From assembly GCA_944989445.1 (NCBI GenBank), contig CALYLW010000977.1, positions 160,544 to 224,543 of the forward strand: DNA of 64,000 bases. Direction: 5' to 3'. Source of the stretch: Ampullaceana balthica (Eukaryota > Mollusca > Gastropoda > Lymnaeidae). Shown piece after piece: positions 34,028-45,007 of the stretch. A program made the position numbers and the translations under genes. Numbering within the stretch: the first letter of the stretch is position 1; every line of letters begins with the position of its first letter. Under the pieces are notes generated by a model. It had not been told where the DNA came from. It saw nothing but the letters and a program-made list of their open reading frames with translations, and searched no databases.

Positions 34028-34552
34028 ACTAAATTTACCAAAAACCGATGACTTTGTTTTCTGAGGTAGAACAGACATAGAAATCGTGACTCTGATTATA
34101 ACTGAATTGATTGTCCGACTGATTGAATTGATTGTCCGACTGATATCTGCACTCATTCCAAATATCAATCGGTGATCTCTCGTGGTTAGGTGATTGTCAT
34201 CAGCGAATCTGATTGCTTGAAAGCGAAACAATAGACCAGTGAAACTGAGGCTTTGTTTACTGCAACCCACCGACTTGACCTGTCCGATATGACGTCAGAC
34301 TTTGTCTAGACAAGAGGTTCCCAAGTTATTGATTGATCGAGGGCCATGTCCAGTCTCAGTTGGAAAGACCTCGACAAACAGCTGCCACTTGGAAGCAAGG
34401 GACGATACTGTGGAATAGCTGACATAATATCTGAAATATTAATAACAATGAGTTGCGAAACGAGCAGAATATGTTACTTTTATGACATTTGTCTTACATT
34501 TTACATATTATGTTTCCATCAAATTTACTGTCGATCTAAACTCCGAAACTTC
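34028..34552. other. Spacer, nothing recognised
   Basis: Contains a small direct repeat of GAATTGATTGTCCGACTGAT near 34105-34142. No coding signal. Confidence 0.4.
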
Positions 34553-34962
34553 TATAGAAGACCTTCCAACAAATATATTCCATTGAAGACCTTCCAACAA
34601 ATATATTCCATTGAAGAGCTTCCAACAAACATATTCCATTGAAGACCTTCCAACAAATATATTCCATTGAAGACCTTCCAACAAATATATTCCTTTGAAG
34701 ACCTTCCCACAAATATATTCCACTGAAGACCTTCCAACAAATATATTCCATTGAAGAGCTTCCAACAAACATATTCCATTGAAGACCTTCCAACAAATAT
34801 ATTCCTTTGAAGACCTTACAACAAATATATTCCATTGAAGACCTTCCAACAAAGAAATTCCATTGAAGACCTTCCAACAAAGATATTCCATTGAAGACCT
34901 TCCAACAAATATAATCCATTGAAGACCTTCCAACAAATACCTTCAATCGAAGACCTTCCATG
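34553..34962. repeat. 28-bp minisatellite
   Basis: About 14 copies with GAAGACCTTCCAACAAATAT. Minus-strand frames up to 154 codons are repeat products. Confidence 0.94.
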
Positions 34963-35134
34963 TAATTTCCTAATCCCAGATCAACAATACAACAAATCAT
35001 TGTTATACCTTTAAAAAAATATTTAAATAAAACTTAATGCTTTTTGTCAGAGCTGTTTGTATGTAATTACAAAGCGTCGGTCACTGATGAAATATAAACA
35101 CGTCAAATGTCATTGGTGAACTTATACCATAGAG

Positions 35135-35320
35135 CAAGGGTGGGCGAACATTACAGGGCGTGGGCCGCATCAGTGCGTCATGAGCTGTCAAAGGGCCGCA
35201 ATTAAAACTAAGCCTTAGGTCAAGCACAAACATGTGAACATTAAAATGAATACAAGGATTTTTAGCCAAAATCTGCTGCAGACCGCATGTGGTCCGCGAG
35301 CCGCAGTTTGCTAGCCCCTG
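35135..35320. mobile_element. hAT MITE I
   Basis: Left CAAGGGTGGGCGAACATTAC and right AGTTTGCTAGCCCCTG form the familiar CAGGGGTGGGCAAAC-type terminus, with GGGCCGC / GTCCGCGAGCCGC inside. Flanks CCATAGAG and TTTTAGAG are only partly alike. Confidence 0.65.
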
Positions 35321-35401
35321 TTTTAGAGAAAGTTTGTTTCTCATCGAGTATTGTCGTAAGCAAAAATGTATCAGTGTTAAGCCATTGTACTGTCATTTTA
35401 A

Positions 35402-35906
35402 GATCATGGGGTATCAGCTAAAGATCACACAAAAATCATGTAATATCAGCTAAAGATCACACAAAAATCATGTAATATCAGCTAATAAATCACACAAAAA
35501 TCATGTAATATCAGCTAAAGATCACACAAAAATCATGTAATATCAGCTAAAGATCACACAAAAACCATGTAATATCAGCTAAAGATCACACAAAAATAAT
35601 GTAATATCAGCTAAAGATCACACAAAAATAATGTAATATGAGCTAAAGATCACAAAAAAATGTAATATCAGCTAAAGATCACACAAAAATAATGTAATAT
35701 CAGCTAAAGATCACACAAAAATAATGTAATATCAGCTAAAGATCACACAAAAATCATGTAATATCAGCTAAAGATCACACAAAAATCATGTAATATCAGC
35801 TAAAGATCACACAAAAATAATGTAATATCAGCTAAAGATCACACAAAAATAATGTAATATCAGCTAAAGATCACACAAAAATCATGTAATATCAGCAAAT
35901 GATTAC
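35402..35906. repeat. 32-bp minisatellite
   Basis: About 15 copies with ATCAGCTAAAGATCACACAA then AAATCATGTAAT. Confidence 0.95.
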
Positions 35907-36076
35907 ACAAAGCTCATGATCTGTTATATCATTACGGACCATCGGACATTTGGAAGTGATGTCAAAACTAAGAGGCTCGATAGAGGTCACATGAGGGCAA
36001 GTAGAGGTCACAGGTGACCTATTCAGCTTGAACTTTGTTATAGTCATGGGAAGTAGGTTAGTGGGTCAGACTAATA

Positions 36077-36532
36077 GGTCCACAGTAACCGGTCCACAGT
36101 AACGGGTCCACAGTAACAGGTCCACAGTAACCGGTCCACAGTAACAGGTCCACTGTAACAGGTCCACAGTAACAGGTCCACAGTAACAGGTCCACAGTAA
36201 CAGGTCCACAGTAACCGGTCCACAGTAACCGGTCCACAGTAACAGGTCCACAGTAACAGGTCCGCAGTAACAGGTCCGCAGTAACAGGTCCGCAGTAACA
36301 GGTCCACAGTAACAGGTCCACAGTAACAGGTCCACAGTAACAGGTCCACACTAACAGGTCCACAGTAACAGGTCCACAGTAACAGGTCCACAGTAACAGG
36401 TCCACACTAACAGGTCCACAGTAACAGGTCCACAGTAACAGGTCCACAGTAACAGGTCCACAGTAACAGGTCCACAGTAACAGGTCCACAGTAACAGGTC
36501 CACAGTAACAGGTCCACAGTAACAGGTCCAAG
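36077..36532. repeat. 14-bp minisatellite
   Basis: About 33 copies of CAGGTCCACAGTAA. Minus-strand frames reading LLLWTCYCGPVTVD are repeat products. Confidence 0.96.
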
Positions 36533-37075
36533 TGTGAACAGTCAAGGATTATTTAATAGGGTATGAGTGAGCATGAAAAGTGCGCCACAAAATTACGAAC
36601 GTATCGGCAAAAAGCAGTCCTCAATGAACAAACATAAATAAAAAGAAATACGAAAATAAATTCCAACTTATCGGAAGTGTGTAGTCCCAGACGACATCCA
36701 CAACACATTTAAATATTGAGGAATGTTTCCCTACAACAAACTAAACTAGTTAAAAGCTCATCATTTAAAACTTCAAATACAAATTTGACCGATGCCCACA
36801 CATCAAACGCTGACGGCATACAATATTCAGACTCAGAAGACCGCGTACAAATCTAAGTCAGGGAATATTTCAACACGGGACCTGTGTTTGTACAGATAAA
36901 ACTGAAAATAAAAAACACTTGCGATATTGGAGCGAACTGTAGAGTGTTTTAGACACAAATCTCAAAGATTAGACACAGAAATATTGTCAAAGTCTCGCGT
37001 CTTGCAACGGTGTCAAAGATTGTACACAACAAAATGACATGAGAGCAGATACGTCGTTGTGCGGTTAAGAAATAA
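36533..37075. other. Spacer, nothing recognised
   Basis: AT-rich, apparently unique. No coding or repeat signal. Confidence 0.4.
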
Positions 37076-38585
37076 TCTTGCTTGTGAATCTTGTCTCTGT
37101 CTGAGTAGAAATAATCTTGGTTGTGAATATTGTCTCTGTCTGAGTAGAAAGAATCTCTGACAGGTGAATGTTGTCCCTGTCTCAGTAGAAAGAATCTCTG
37201 ACAGGTGAATGTTGTCCCTGTCTGAGTGGAAAGAATCTCTGACAGGTGAATCTTGTCCCTGTGTGAGTAGAAAGAATCTCTGACAGGTGAATCTTGTCCC
37301 TGTCTGAGTAGAAAGAATCTCTGACAGGTGAATCTTGTCCCTGTGTGAGTAGAAAGAATCTCTGACAGGTGAATGTTGTCCCTGTCTGAGCAGAAAGAAT
37401 CTCTGACAGGTGAATGTTGTCCCTGTCTGAGTAGAAAAGTTCTCTGACAGGTGAATCTTGTCCCTGTGTGAGTAGAAAGAATCTCTGACAGGTGAATCTT
37501 GTCCCTGTCTGAGTAGAAAGAATCTCTGACAGTTGAATGTTGTCCCTGTCTGAGTAGAAAGAATCTCTGACAGGTGATTGTTGTCTCTGTCTGAGTAGAA
37601 AGAATCTCTGACAGGTGAATGTTGTCCCTGTCTGAGTAGAAAAGTTCTCTGACAGGTGAATCTTGTCCCTGTGTGAGTAGAAAGAATCTCTGACAGGTGA
37701 ATCTTGTCCCTGTCTGAGTAGAAAGAATCTCTGACAGTTGAATCTTGTCCCTGTGTGAGTAGAAAGAATCTCTGACATGTGAATGTTGTCCCTGTGTGAG
37801 TAGAAAGAATCTCTGACAGGTGAATCTTGTCCCTGTGTGAGTAGAAAGAATCTCTGACAGGTGAATCTTGTCCCTGTCTGAGTAGAAAGAATCTCTGACA
37901 GGTGAATCTTGTCCCTGTGTGAGTAGAAAGAATATCTGACAGGTGAATGTTGTCCCTGTCTGAGTAGAAAGAATCTCTGACAGGTGAATGTTGTCCCTGT
38001 CTGAGTGGAAAGAATCTCTGACAGGTGAATCTTGTCCCTGTGTGAGTAGAAAGAATCTCTGACCGGTGAATCTTGTCCCTGTGTGAGTAGAAAGAATCTC
38101 TGACAGGTGAATCTTGTCCCTGTCTGAGTAGAAAGAATCTCTGACAGGTGAATGTTGTCCCTGTCTGAGTAGAAAGAATCTCTGACAGGTGAATCTTGTC
38201 CCTGTGTGAGTAGAAAGAATCTCTGACAGGTGAATGTTGTCCCTGTGTGAGTAGAAAGAATCTCTGACAGGTGAATCTTGTCCCTGTGTGAGTAGAAAGA
38301 ATCTCTGACAGGTGAATGTTGTCCCTGTGTGAGTAGAAAGAATCTCTGACAGGTGAATGTTGTCCCTGTCTGAGTAGAAAGAATCTCTGACAGGTGAATG
38401 TTGTCCCTGTCTGAGTAGAAAGAATCTCTGACAGGTGAATGTTGTCCCTGTCTGAGTAGAAAGAATCTCTGACAGGTGAATGTTGTCCCTGTCTGAGTAG
38501 AAAGAATCTCTGACAGGTGAATCTTGTCCCTGTCTGAGTAAAAAAAATCTTGGTTGTGAATCTTGTCATTGTCTGAGTAGAAGCC
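37076..38585. repeat. 41-bp minisatellite
   Basis: About 36 copies containing AATCTCTGACAGGTGAATCT and TGTCCCTGTCTGAGTAGAAA. The minus strand has no stop in any phase of the unit, which gives a 544-codon frame (37013-38647) whose peptide cycles through three phases of one unit. Interpreted as non-coding. Confidence 0.95.
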
Positions 38586-38940
38586 TCGTGAATAATTTCT
38601 TGTAATTTCTGTAGCCTATGAGTTAACACATACGAAGCAATTCTCAAAAGCGCTAAAAAAAATTAAACAAAAAAGAATTGAACAAATAATTCTATTAAGT
38701 GACCAAAGATCTCAAACTTTGCTCATTTATTAATATTGTGATGTAGGGTAGATAATTGTGTTAAAATATGAAATTTAAGTCAAGTATAGTTACCTCCCTG
38801 ACATAACTGTGCTCCACTGTCTCTTTATTATGGTTCCTATTATTAGTTCACAATTAAAACAATGTCTGTTGTGATATCTGTGCAGATGACGTAGACAGCA
38901 TTCATGTTTACTAGCATTTTATGTGTTTGTGTCCCATAGG
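38586..38940. other. Spacer, nothing recognised
   Basis: AT-rich, apparently unique sequence upstream of the putative exon. Confidence 0.4.
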
Positions 38941-39110
38941 CTCGTGGTCGTAGACCCATGTTTATGCCCCTGAGCGACAAGGGCGCCACTCCTTCAACAA
39001 GCTGCCCTCTCCGACACCCGTCTACGCCGTGGAGGCAATCCTTGACGTTGCAGATCTCAATCATGACAAGTTTAAAAAAGTCTATTAAAAATAATACGAT
39101 TATGAAGTGT
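38941..39110 (+). other. Possible terminal exon of a host gene (weak)
   Basis: TTTGTGTCCCATAG gives an acceptor-like site before a GC-rich open stretch translating to ARGRRPMFMPLSDKGATPST, continuing to a stop near 39110. It stands out from the AT-rich surroundings. No homology recognised and no donor or poly(A) evidence, so this is only a pointer. The minus-strand 73-codon frame here is the alternative. Confidence 0.18.
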
Positions 39111-39121
39111 TCATAAAATGT

Positions 39122-39306
39122 TGTTCTGTGAATACACTCTTACTTTGCTGTTATGGCAAGGCCAAGTGTGAATACACTCTTACTTTGCTGTTATGGCAAG
39201 GCCAAGTGTGAATACACTCTTACTTAGCTGTTATGGCGAGGCCAAGTGTGAATACATTCTTACTTTGCTGTTATGGCAAGGCCAAGTGTGAATACACGCT
39301 TACTTT
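39122..39306. repeat. 40-bp minisatellite
   Basis: About 4.5 copies containing GTGAATACACTCTTACTTTG. Its right edge abuts the Penelope-like element. Confidence 0.92.
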
Positions 39307-39309
39307 GCA

Positions 39310-39477
39310 CTCCTATGGATTGTTGAGGTAAATTTGATCGAAGAATGGAAGTTACCGACGAAGTCAATAAAACTTTGCAATTGTTGCATGTTCATTTTTG
39401 TAATTCCAATGCAATCGTCAATGTATCTCCTGTAGTTCTCTGGAGAGATATCTTTGTAGTTTATGCAATCCTTTGCA
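39310..39477 (-). pseudogene. Penelope-like RT fragment (inverted)
   Basis: The minus strand reads KDISPENYRRYIDDCIGITK, then LQSFIDFVGNFHSSIKFT. RYIDD is the catalytic YxDD box in the form usual for Penelope-like RTs, and the F-N-hPSIKFT block follows it in that family. Only about 56 residues remain. Confidence 0.75.
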
Positions 39478-39746
39478 AGAGGTGTAATAAAATTTACGTG
39501 GGTGAGACTGGTCGTCGTCTTGGAGATCGGTTTAGAGAACACCTGTATAATATAAATAAACAGGCTCAATGTCCTGTGTCTAAACATTTTAACAATGTTG
39601 ACCATAACGGGATATCAGATATTGCAGTAACTGGTATTTTATATTCAAGCAATACCCATGATAGCATCCACATGGAAAATAGACTCATAAAAAGATTTGG
39701 TACGTTGGCTCCATATGGAATTAACCAAATTCATAATTTTACTTAA
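39462..39746 (+). pseudogene. Penelope-like GIY-YIG endonuclease fragment
   Basis: VYAILCKRCNKIYVGETGRR, then LGDRFREHLYNINK, SKHFN, MENRLIKRFGTLAPYGIN. This is the GIY-YIG fold of Penelope-like elements: the IYVGETG loop, catalytic Arg in RFREH, and Glu in MENRLI. The CxxC pair just before IYVG is also typical. The fragment is open to its natural stop at 39746. Residues encoded upstream of 39462 belong to the inverted RT segment read in the wrong strand. Confidence 0.82.
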
Positions 39747-39919
39747 CTGCAGAATCTTGTTCCCGTTGTGGTTTTTACTGTAACTTTGGATACTTCCCCC
39801 TTTTTCCTATGTTTGTTTTTGTTTTTCCTTTCTTTTTATTTAACATAATTATTTTAAAATACAATATTTTTTTAGAATGTTATTATTACTTATGTAAGTA
39901 TTGTAAGAATGTATTTTAT

Positions 39920-39970
39920 GTTGTACTGATGAAGGCATTAGCCGAAACGTTTACTGTCGTATCAGTCTAA
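39920..39970 (+). ncRNA. Hammerhead-ribozyme-like core in the Penelope-like 3' region
   Basis: CTGATGA (39926-39932), a GGC-ATTA-GCC stem, GAAAC, a 7-nt loop closed by AC/GT, then GTC as the possible cleavage triplet. A very short stem III is known from Penelope-associated type I hammerheads. Stem I does not pair convincingly, so this may be a decayed copy. Confidence 0.42.
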
Positions 39971-40236
39971 AAATAAAGCTCAAATTTATTGTTTTCATTG
40001 CACAACTTGTTTGTGTATTTAGTATTTTAAAAAATGTGGTAAACATTTTTATATTAACTATTTAAATTTAAAAGCGAATGTTTAAAAGACAGAAATCAAT
40101 GACATCAATGACATCAATGACGTCAATGACATAAATAATACCAAAGAAATAATAATTCAATCTTCCTTAAATAAAATTAAATTTCACGAAACTATGCGGT
40201 AGGCCAAATAAGCTTATTGTCAATGGTTTTACTTAT

Positions 40237-40546
40237 TAATATGTAACTCTCTTGTAGGCGTTCTCTCAATACATAACCATGTACACAATAATCCTCTGAA
40301 GAACTTGTTTCAATAAAACAACTTTAATATGTATACTATGTACATGACATATAATTTGAGGTTATACAACGTGGAATATTCAGGCACACATATCTCGTCC
40401 TTCTCTGACAACTCCTCTCCCCAACCTCTTTAGCCAATGGGAACGACTCTTTCTTCCCGCGCTTTTGCTTACGTGACCTCTCCGTCATGCAATCACACAA
40501 AACACTCATGATACACTGGTGATTCACTCATGATTCACATGTGACA
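40237..40546 (-). repeat. Solo LTR of the 10-14 kb retroelement family
   Basis: Aligns along its length with the LTRs at 10299 and 14108 (TGTAACTC, GTAGGCGTTCTC, TTCTTCCCGCG, ending TCACATGTGACA) with many differences. Flanked by CTTAT on both sides (40232-40236 and 40547-40551), a 5-bp duplication. It marks LTR-LTR recombination of an older insertion. Confidence 0.82.
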
Positions 40547-40756
40547 CTTATGTGTACCGTAATGTCATTATATGTCGTAGCTAGGATATGAATGTTTTAC
40601 ATTAAATGCATTCAGGGCCGGTCCTAGAGTACGCGGGGCCCAAGGCAGCAAACTATGAGCGGGGACCTGGGCACTAGGCAGCAGACGAGGAGCGAGACCA
40701 ATACAAAAATTTGCATTTCTACAAGTATTAAAATTATTGTAGGAAAATAATTTACT

Positions 40757-41470
40757 TAATGTTTTATTCTATAACAGCATTGGCACATCAGTAATTAGTT
40801 TTATTCTATAACAGCATTGGCACATCAGTAATCAGTTTTATTCTATAACAGCATTGGCACATCAGTAATTAGTTTTATTCTATAACAGCATTGACACATC
40901 AGTAATTAGTTTTATTCTATAACAGCATTGGCACATCAGTAATTAGTTTTATTCTATAACAACATTGGCACATCAGTAATTAGTTTTATTCTATAACAGC
41001 ATTGGCACATCAGTAATTAGTTTTATTCTATAACAGCATTGGCACATCAGTAATTAGTTTTATTCTATAACAGCATTGGCACATCAGTAATTAGTTTTAT
41101 TCTATAACAGCATTGGCACATCAGTAATTAGTTTTATTCTATAACAGCATTGGCACATCAGTAATTAGTTTTATTCTATAACAGCATTGACACATCAGTA
41201 ATTAGTTTATTCTATAACAGCATTGGCACATCAGTAATTAGTTTTATTCTATAACAGCATTGGCACATCAGTAATTAGTTTTATTCTATAACAGCATTGG
41301 CACATCAGTAATTAGTTTTATTCTATAACAGCATTGGCACATCAGTAATTAGTTAATTCTATAACAGCATTGGCACATCAGTAATTAGTTTTATTCTATA
41401 ACAGCATTGGCACATCAGTAATTAGTTTTATTCTATAACAGCATTGGCACATCAGTAATTAGTTTTATTC
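40757..41470. repeat. 37-bp minisatellite inside hAT J
   Basis: About 19 copies with TTCTATAACAGCATTGGCAC and ATCAGTAATTAG. Confidence 0.95.
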
Positions 41471-41742
41471 ATTTAATTGAAGATCCTATAACTCAAAAAG
41501 GATGTTAATAATTAAAATGTTCTGTTTTGCTAATTCGCAGTTTATAAATACATGTATATAACTTAACATTACAAACTATATACACTAGCGTTAGTTTGCT
41601 TGTATCTTATACTTCCACCTTGTTTTTACAGCTTCCAAGCAAATCATGCGAGCTTGGGCGGCTGAAAAATCTGAAATAAGTTCATTATGGTCAATATCCT
41701 AAGCAAAATCATTCTCAATTGACAAAATATCTGTTACTGAGC

Positions 41743-42175
41743 CTATCTTGAATCATTGTTGATCGCATATAGGTTTCAATCTGAGCATATCTTGAATCAT
41801 TGTTGATCGCATATAGGTTTCAATCTGAGCCTATCTTGAATCATTGTTGATCGCATATAGGTTTCAATCTGAGCCTATCTTGAATCATTGTTGATCGCAT
41901 ATAGGTTTCAATCTGAGCCTATCTTGAATCATTGTTGATCGCATTTAGTTTTCAATCTGAGCCTATCTTGAATCATTGTTGATCGCATTTAGGTTTCAAT
42001 CTGAGCCTATCTTGAATCATTGTTGATCGCATAAAGGTTTCAATCTGAGCCTATCTTGAATCATTGTTGATCGCATATAGGTTTCAATCTGAGCCTATCT
42101 TGAATCATTGTTGATCGCATTTAGGTTTCAATCTGAGCCTATCTTGAATCATTGTTGATCGCATAAAGGTTTCAA
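41743..42175. repeat. 44-bp minisatellite grown from hAT J coding sequence
   Basis: About ten copies with GAATCATTGTTGATCGCATA. The minus strand of a unit encodes TYMRSTMIQDRL, which fits directly between the SGERSVSKLK motif and the last transposase block, where hAT proteins carry YLRSTM-Q-RL. Confidence 0.88.
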
Positions 42176-43223
42176 TAAGTTTTTAGTTCGAAACGCTTCT
42201 TTCTCCGGAAGGAAATGTGACTGGAATGGTTAAATGTATTTTAAGTGCAATGAGTGCACTAGTAAAGTCACTATAACGCTTGTTTACTGAAAGACACTGC
42301 AAAATCTTAACTGGATCGATGTAGGTCTGTAGGTGACTGCAAGAATTATGGAACTCAAAGATTGCAACTTTTCAGCAAGCATAAAACCAACAAGATCCTT
42401 ACACTTGCAGGCTGTCAGCTTTTTCTCCAGATTCATACTGCAATTCAGTAGATCTTTTTTTTTAAAAATTAAAATATTTTTTATGGTAATTGCTGAAATT
42501 TATAAAGAAATCCAAACGAGTCATGATGCCTTTGTAGTTGTTCTAAGCGAATGTCTATCGACATGACTGCCTTATAAACAATCTGGTTAAATAAATATGT
42601 GCGAAATTGTTCTTGTGCATCTACAAATGTTTGATCTTCTCCTTCATGTGTAAATTATTTGTTTTTCGTTGTCGCACAATCGTCTCTTTGAAAATGGGTT
42701 CAAATTCTAATTCAGAGGCAATTTCTTTGAAATTGCTGTTTAAAACCGCCATTTCTGTAAGATTTCAACCATTTGCAAATATGTTCCATGCTGTCAACTG
42801 CAGTTGCTATGGCTATATCAACAGAAATATGACGTAATTCTTTGCTAATTAATTTGGAACATTATTTCGTACCAAATTGCAATTGAAAAAATGAAATTGA
42901 AGTTCTTAAATTGTTTGCACAATGACCGAGCGATGGAATCACTACTTTCCTCTGCAACTTCGAAAAGGGCATCATAAATTTCGCCTGCTAGTTAACGCAC
43001 TGCCTTTACACTTTTTACATGGCTTTTTTCATCTTATTTTACAAAGTGGTTTCAAAAAAATATTTCGAAAATGCTTGGAAAGGATATCCCCTTGCTTTGT
43101 TGAAGCAGAACAGAAAAGATTTGTAAAAATATACCAAAAATATACCCAAAATATACCAAAAATATACAAAAAATACGCAGACCTCAGAAACACGTGAGCT
43201 TAATTTTTGTCAGTTCAAATAGT

Positions 43224-43390
43224 AAGACATCGAGCAGGTGTTGTCGTGTACATTACATCGAGCAGGTGTTGTCATGTACAGACATCGAGCAGGGGTTGTC
43301 ATGTACAGACATCGAGCAGGTGTTGTCATGTACAGACATCGAGCAGGTGTTATCCTGTACAGACATCGAGCAGGTGCAGACATCGAGTTG
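43224..43390. repeat. 27-bp minisatellite inside hAT J
   Basis: Six copies with ACATCGAGCAGGTGTTGTCA. It starts right after the EQMSLTIRYATR block of the transposase, so it too expanded from coding sequence. Confidence 0.9.
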
Positions 43391-43909
43391 CATAGCGAAT
43401 TGTCAGTGACATCTGTTCTTGGTGACTTTGGTTCGATGCGCAATCAAGTATTCCCGAAAAGTATTTAGCTGATTTTACTCTTCCTACATTAATTTTTCTT
43501 TACCTTATTTCCCATCAATGAAACAATCACGTTTTGAATTCGCTTTCCCGAGTAGTGATCATGGATTTCATCATTTCTTATTCTTCGTATATGTTCCAGC
43601 AAAACCGGATCAAATGTGGCCAGCAATTCAACAAGACCCAAAAAGATTTCATTGTGTGCCTGATGCAGTTTATCAAATAAACCAAGCATTTTGTTATTAG
43701 ATATTGACTATTAAAGCCATATTTGGTTTACAACTCCTCCATTTTCAATAAGTCGTTTGTGAACTTTTAAATAGTAGTAAACATGTTTAGTCAAAAGCGC
43801 GGGACCCTGAAAAGCGCGGGGCCCAAGGCGGTTGCCTCGCTCGCCTTGCCTTAAGGCCGGCCCTGATTTATGCATTGATAATTATATGTGGTTACTATTT
43901 TTCTGTGAA

Positions 43910-44712
43910 GCTGCGAGCCAAGTTGCTTGCTAGGGCAATGGTTCTCAACCTGTGGTCCGAAGCGCTGTGAGCCAAGTTGCTTGCTAGGGCAATGGTTCTC
44001 AACCTGTGGTCCGAAGCGCTGCGAGCCAAGTTGCTTGCTAGGGCAATGGTTCTCAACCTGTGGTCCGAAGCGCTGCGAGCCAAGTTGTTTGCTAGGGCAA
44101 TGGTTCTCAACCTGTGGTCCGAAGCGCTGTGAGCCAAGTTGCTTGCTAGAGCAATGGTTCTCAACCTGTGGTCCGAAGCGCTGCGAGCCAAGTTGCTTGC
44201 TAGGGCAATGGTTCTCAACCTGTGGTCCGAAGCGCTGCGAGCCAAGTTGTTTGCTAGGGCAATGGTTCTCAACCTGTGGTCCGAAGCGCTGCGAGCCAAG
44301 TTGTTTGCTAGGGCAATGGTTCTCAACCTGTGGTCCGAAGCGCTGCGAGCCAAGTTGCTTGCTAGGGCAATGGTTCTCAACCTGTGGTCCGAAGCGCTGC
44401 GAGCCAAGTTGATTGCTAGGGCATTGGTTCTCAACCTGTGGTCCGAAGCGCTGCGAGCCAAGTTGTTTGCTAGGGCAATGGTTCTCAACCTGTGGTCCGA
44501 AGCGCTGCGAGCCAAGTTGTTTGCTAGGGCAATGGTTCTCAACCTGTGGTCCGAAGCGCTGCGAGCCAAGTTGTTTGCTAGGGCAATGGTTCTCAAACTG
44601 TGGTCCGAAGCGCTGCGAGCCAAGTTGCTTGCTAGGGCAATGGTTCTCAACCTGTGGTCCGAAGCGCTGCGAGCCAAGTTGTTTGCTAGGGCAATGGTTC
44701 TCAACCTGTTTT
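43910..44712. repeat. 54-bp chimeric satellite: hAT C end plus flanking DNA
   Basis: About 15 copies. Each unit is GCGAGCCAAGTTGCTTGCTA plus GGG (flank with target-site bases), then CAATGGTTCTCAACCTGTGG plus TCCG (first 24 bases of hAT C), then AAGCGCT. The last copy runs straight into the complete hAT C. The 54-bp period keeps four or more frames open (up to 297 codons); none is a gene. Confidence 0.93.
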
Positions 44713-45007
44713 CCGCGGAGATGTACCTGGTGGTCCGCGAGCAATGCATGACATTTTTATTTTTTAAAACTAAGAACACGAAAAGGTAAACATTAATTTT
44801 AATTACTGGATGGCGAAAGCATAGCGCCGATAATAATTTCGTTTATGTCTTTTTTAAAAATAACTTTTATCTATACCAGAAATTGTGATTGTTATATTAA
44901 CATTATTTTTTTTTAACGATTATTAAAGTAGTAATATATTTATATTACAATTATTAAAGTAATCAATAATTAAATTGATTGAACAAATGGATACATTTCT
45001 AATTAAG

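Larger units (their letters stand above)
39307..39996. mobile_element. Penelope-like element with internal inversion
   Basis: A minus-strand RT fragment (39310-39477) lies head to head with a plus-strand GIY-YIG nuclease fragment (39462-39746), followed by a 3' region with a hammerhead-like core. Such 5' inversions are commonly attributed to twin priming during target-primed insertion. The left flank is the 40-bp minisatellite. Confidence 0.75.
41600..43700 (-). pseudogene. hAT J transposase remnants (ZMYM-type)
   Basis: Minus-strand order: HNEIFLGLVELLATFDPVLL (43650 region), YFSGILDCASNQSHQEQMSL, EIYDALFEVAEESSDSIARS, ATAVDSMEHICKWLKSYR, DAQEQFRTYLFNQIVYKAV, LTIPVTFPSGERSVSKLKT (42175-42240), and finally DIDHNELISDFSAAQARM (41620-41700). 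This follows the domain order of ZMYM/TTF-type hAT transposases from catalytic core to C-terminal dimerisation domain. Many stops, shifts and two minisatellite expansions break it. Confidence 0.8.
40613..43865 (-). mobile_element. hAT element J
   Basis: Ends CAGGGCCGGTCCTAG and AAGGCCGGCCCTG, with CGCGGGGCCCAAGGC next to each terminus. Flanks ATTAAATGCATT and ATTTATGCATT are related, but an exact 8-bp duplication is not clear. Contains a minus-strand transposase pseudogene and three internal minisatellites (37, 44 and 27 bp). Confidence 0.8.

Noticed and set aside
37013..38647. 544-aa minus-strand ORF
   Set aside because: It lies almost entirely within the 41-bp array; the peptide is a three-phase translation of one unit, with no domain.
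43851..44789. ORFs of up to 297 aa on both strands
   Set aside because: The 54-bp satellite period is a multiple of three with no stops; several frames on both strands are equally open.
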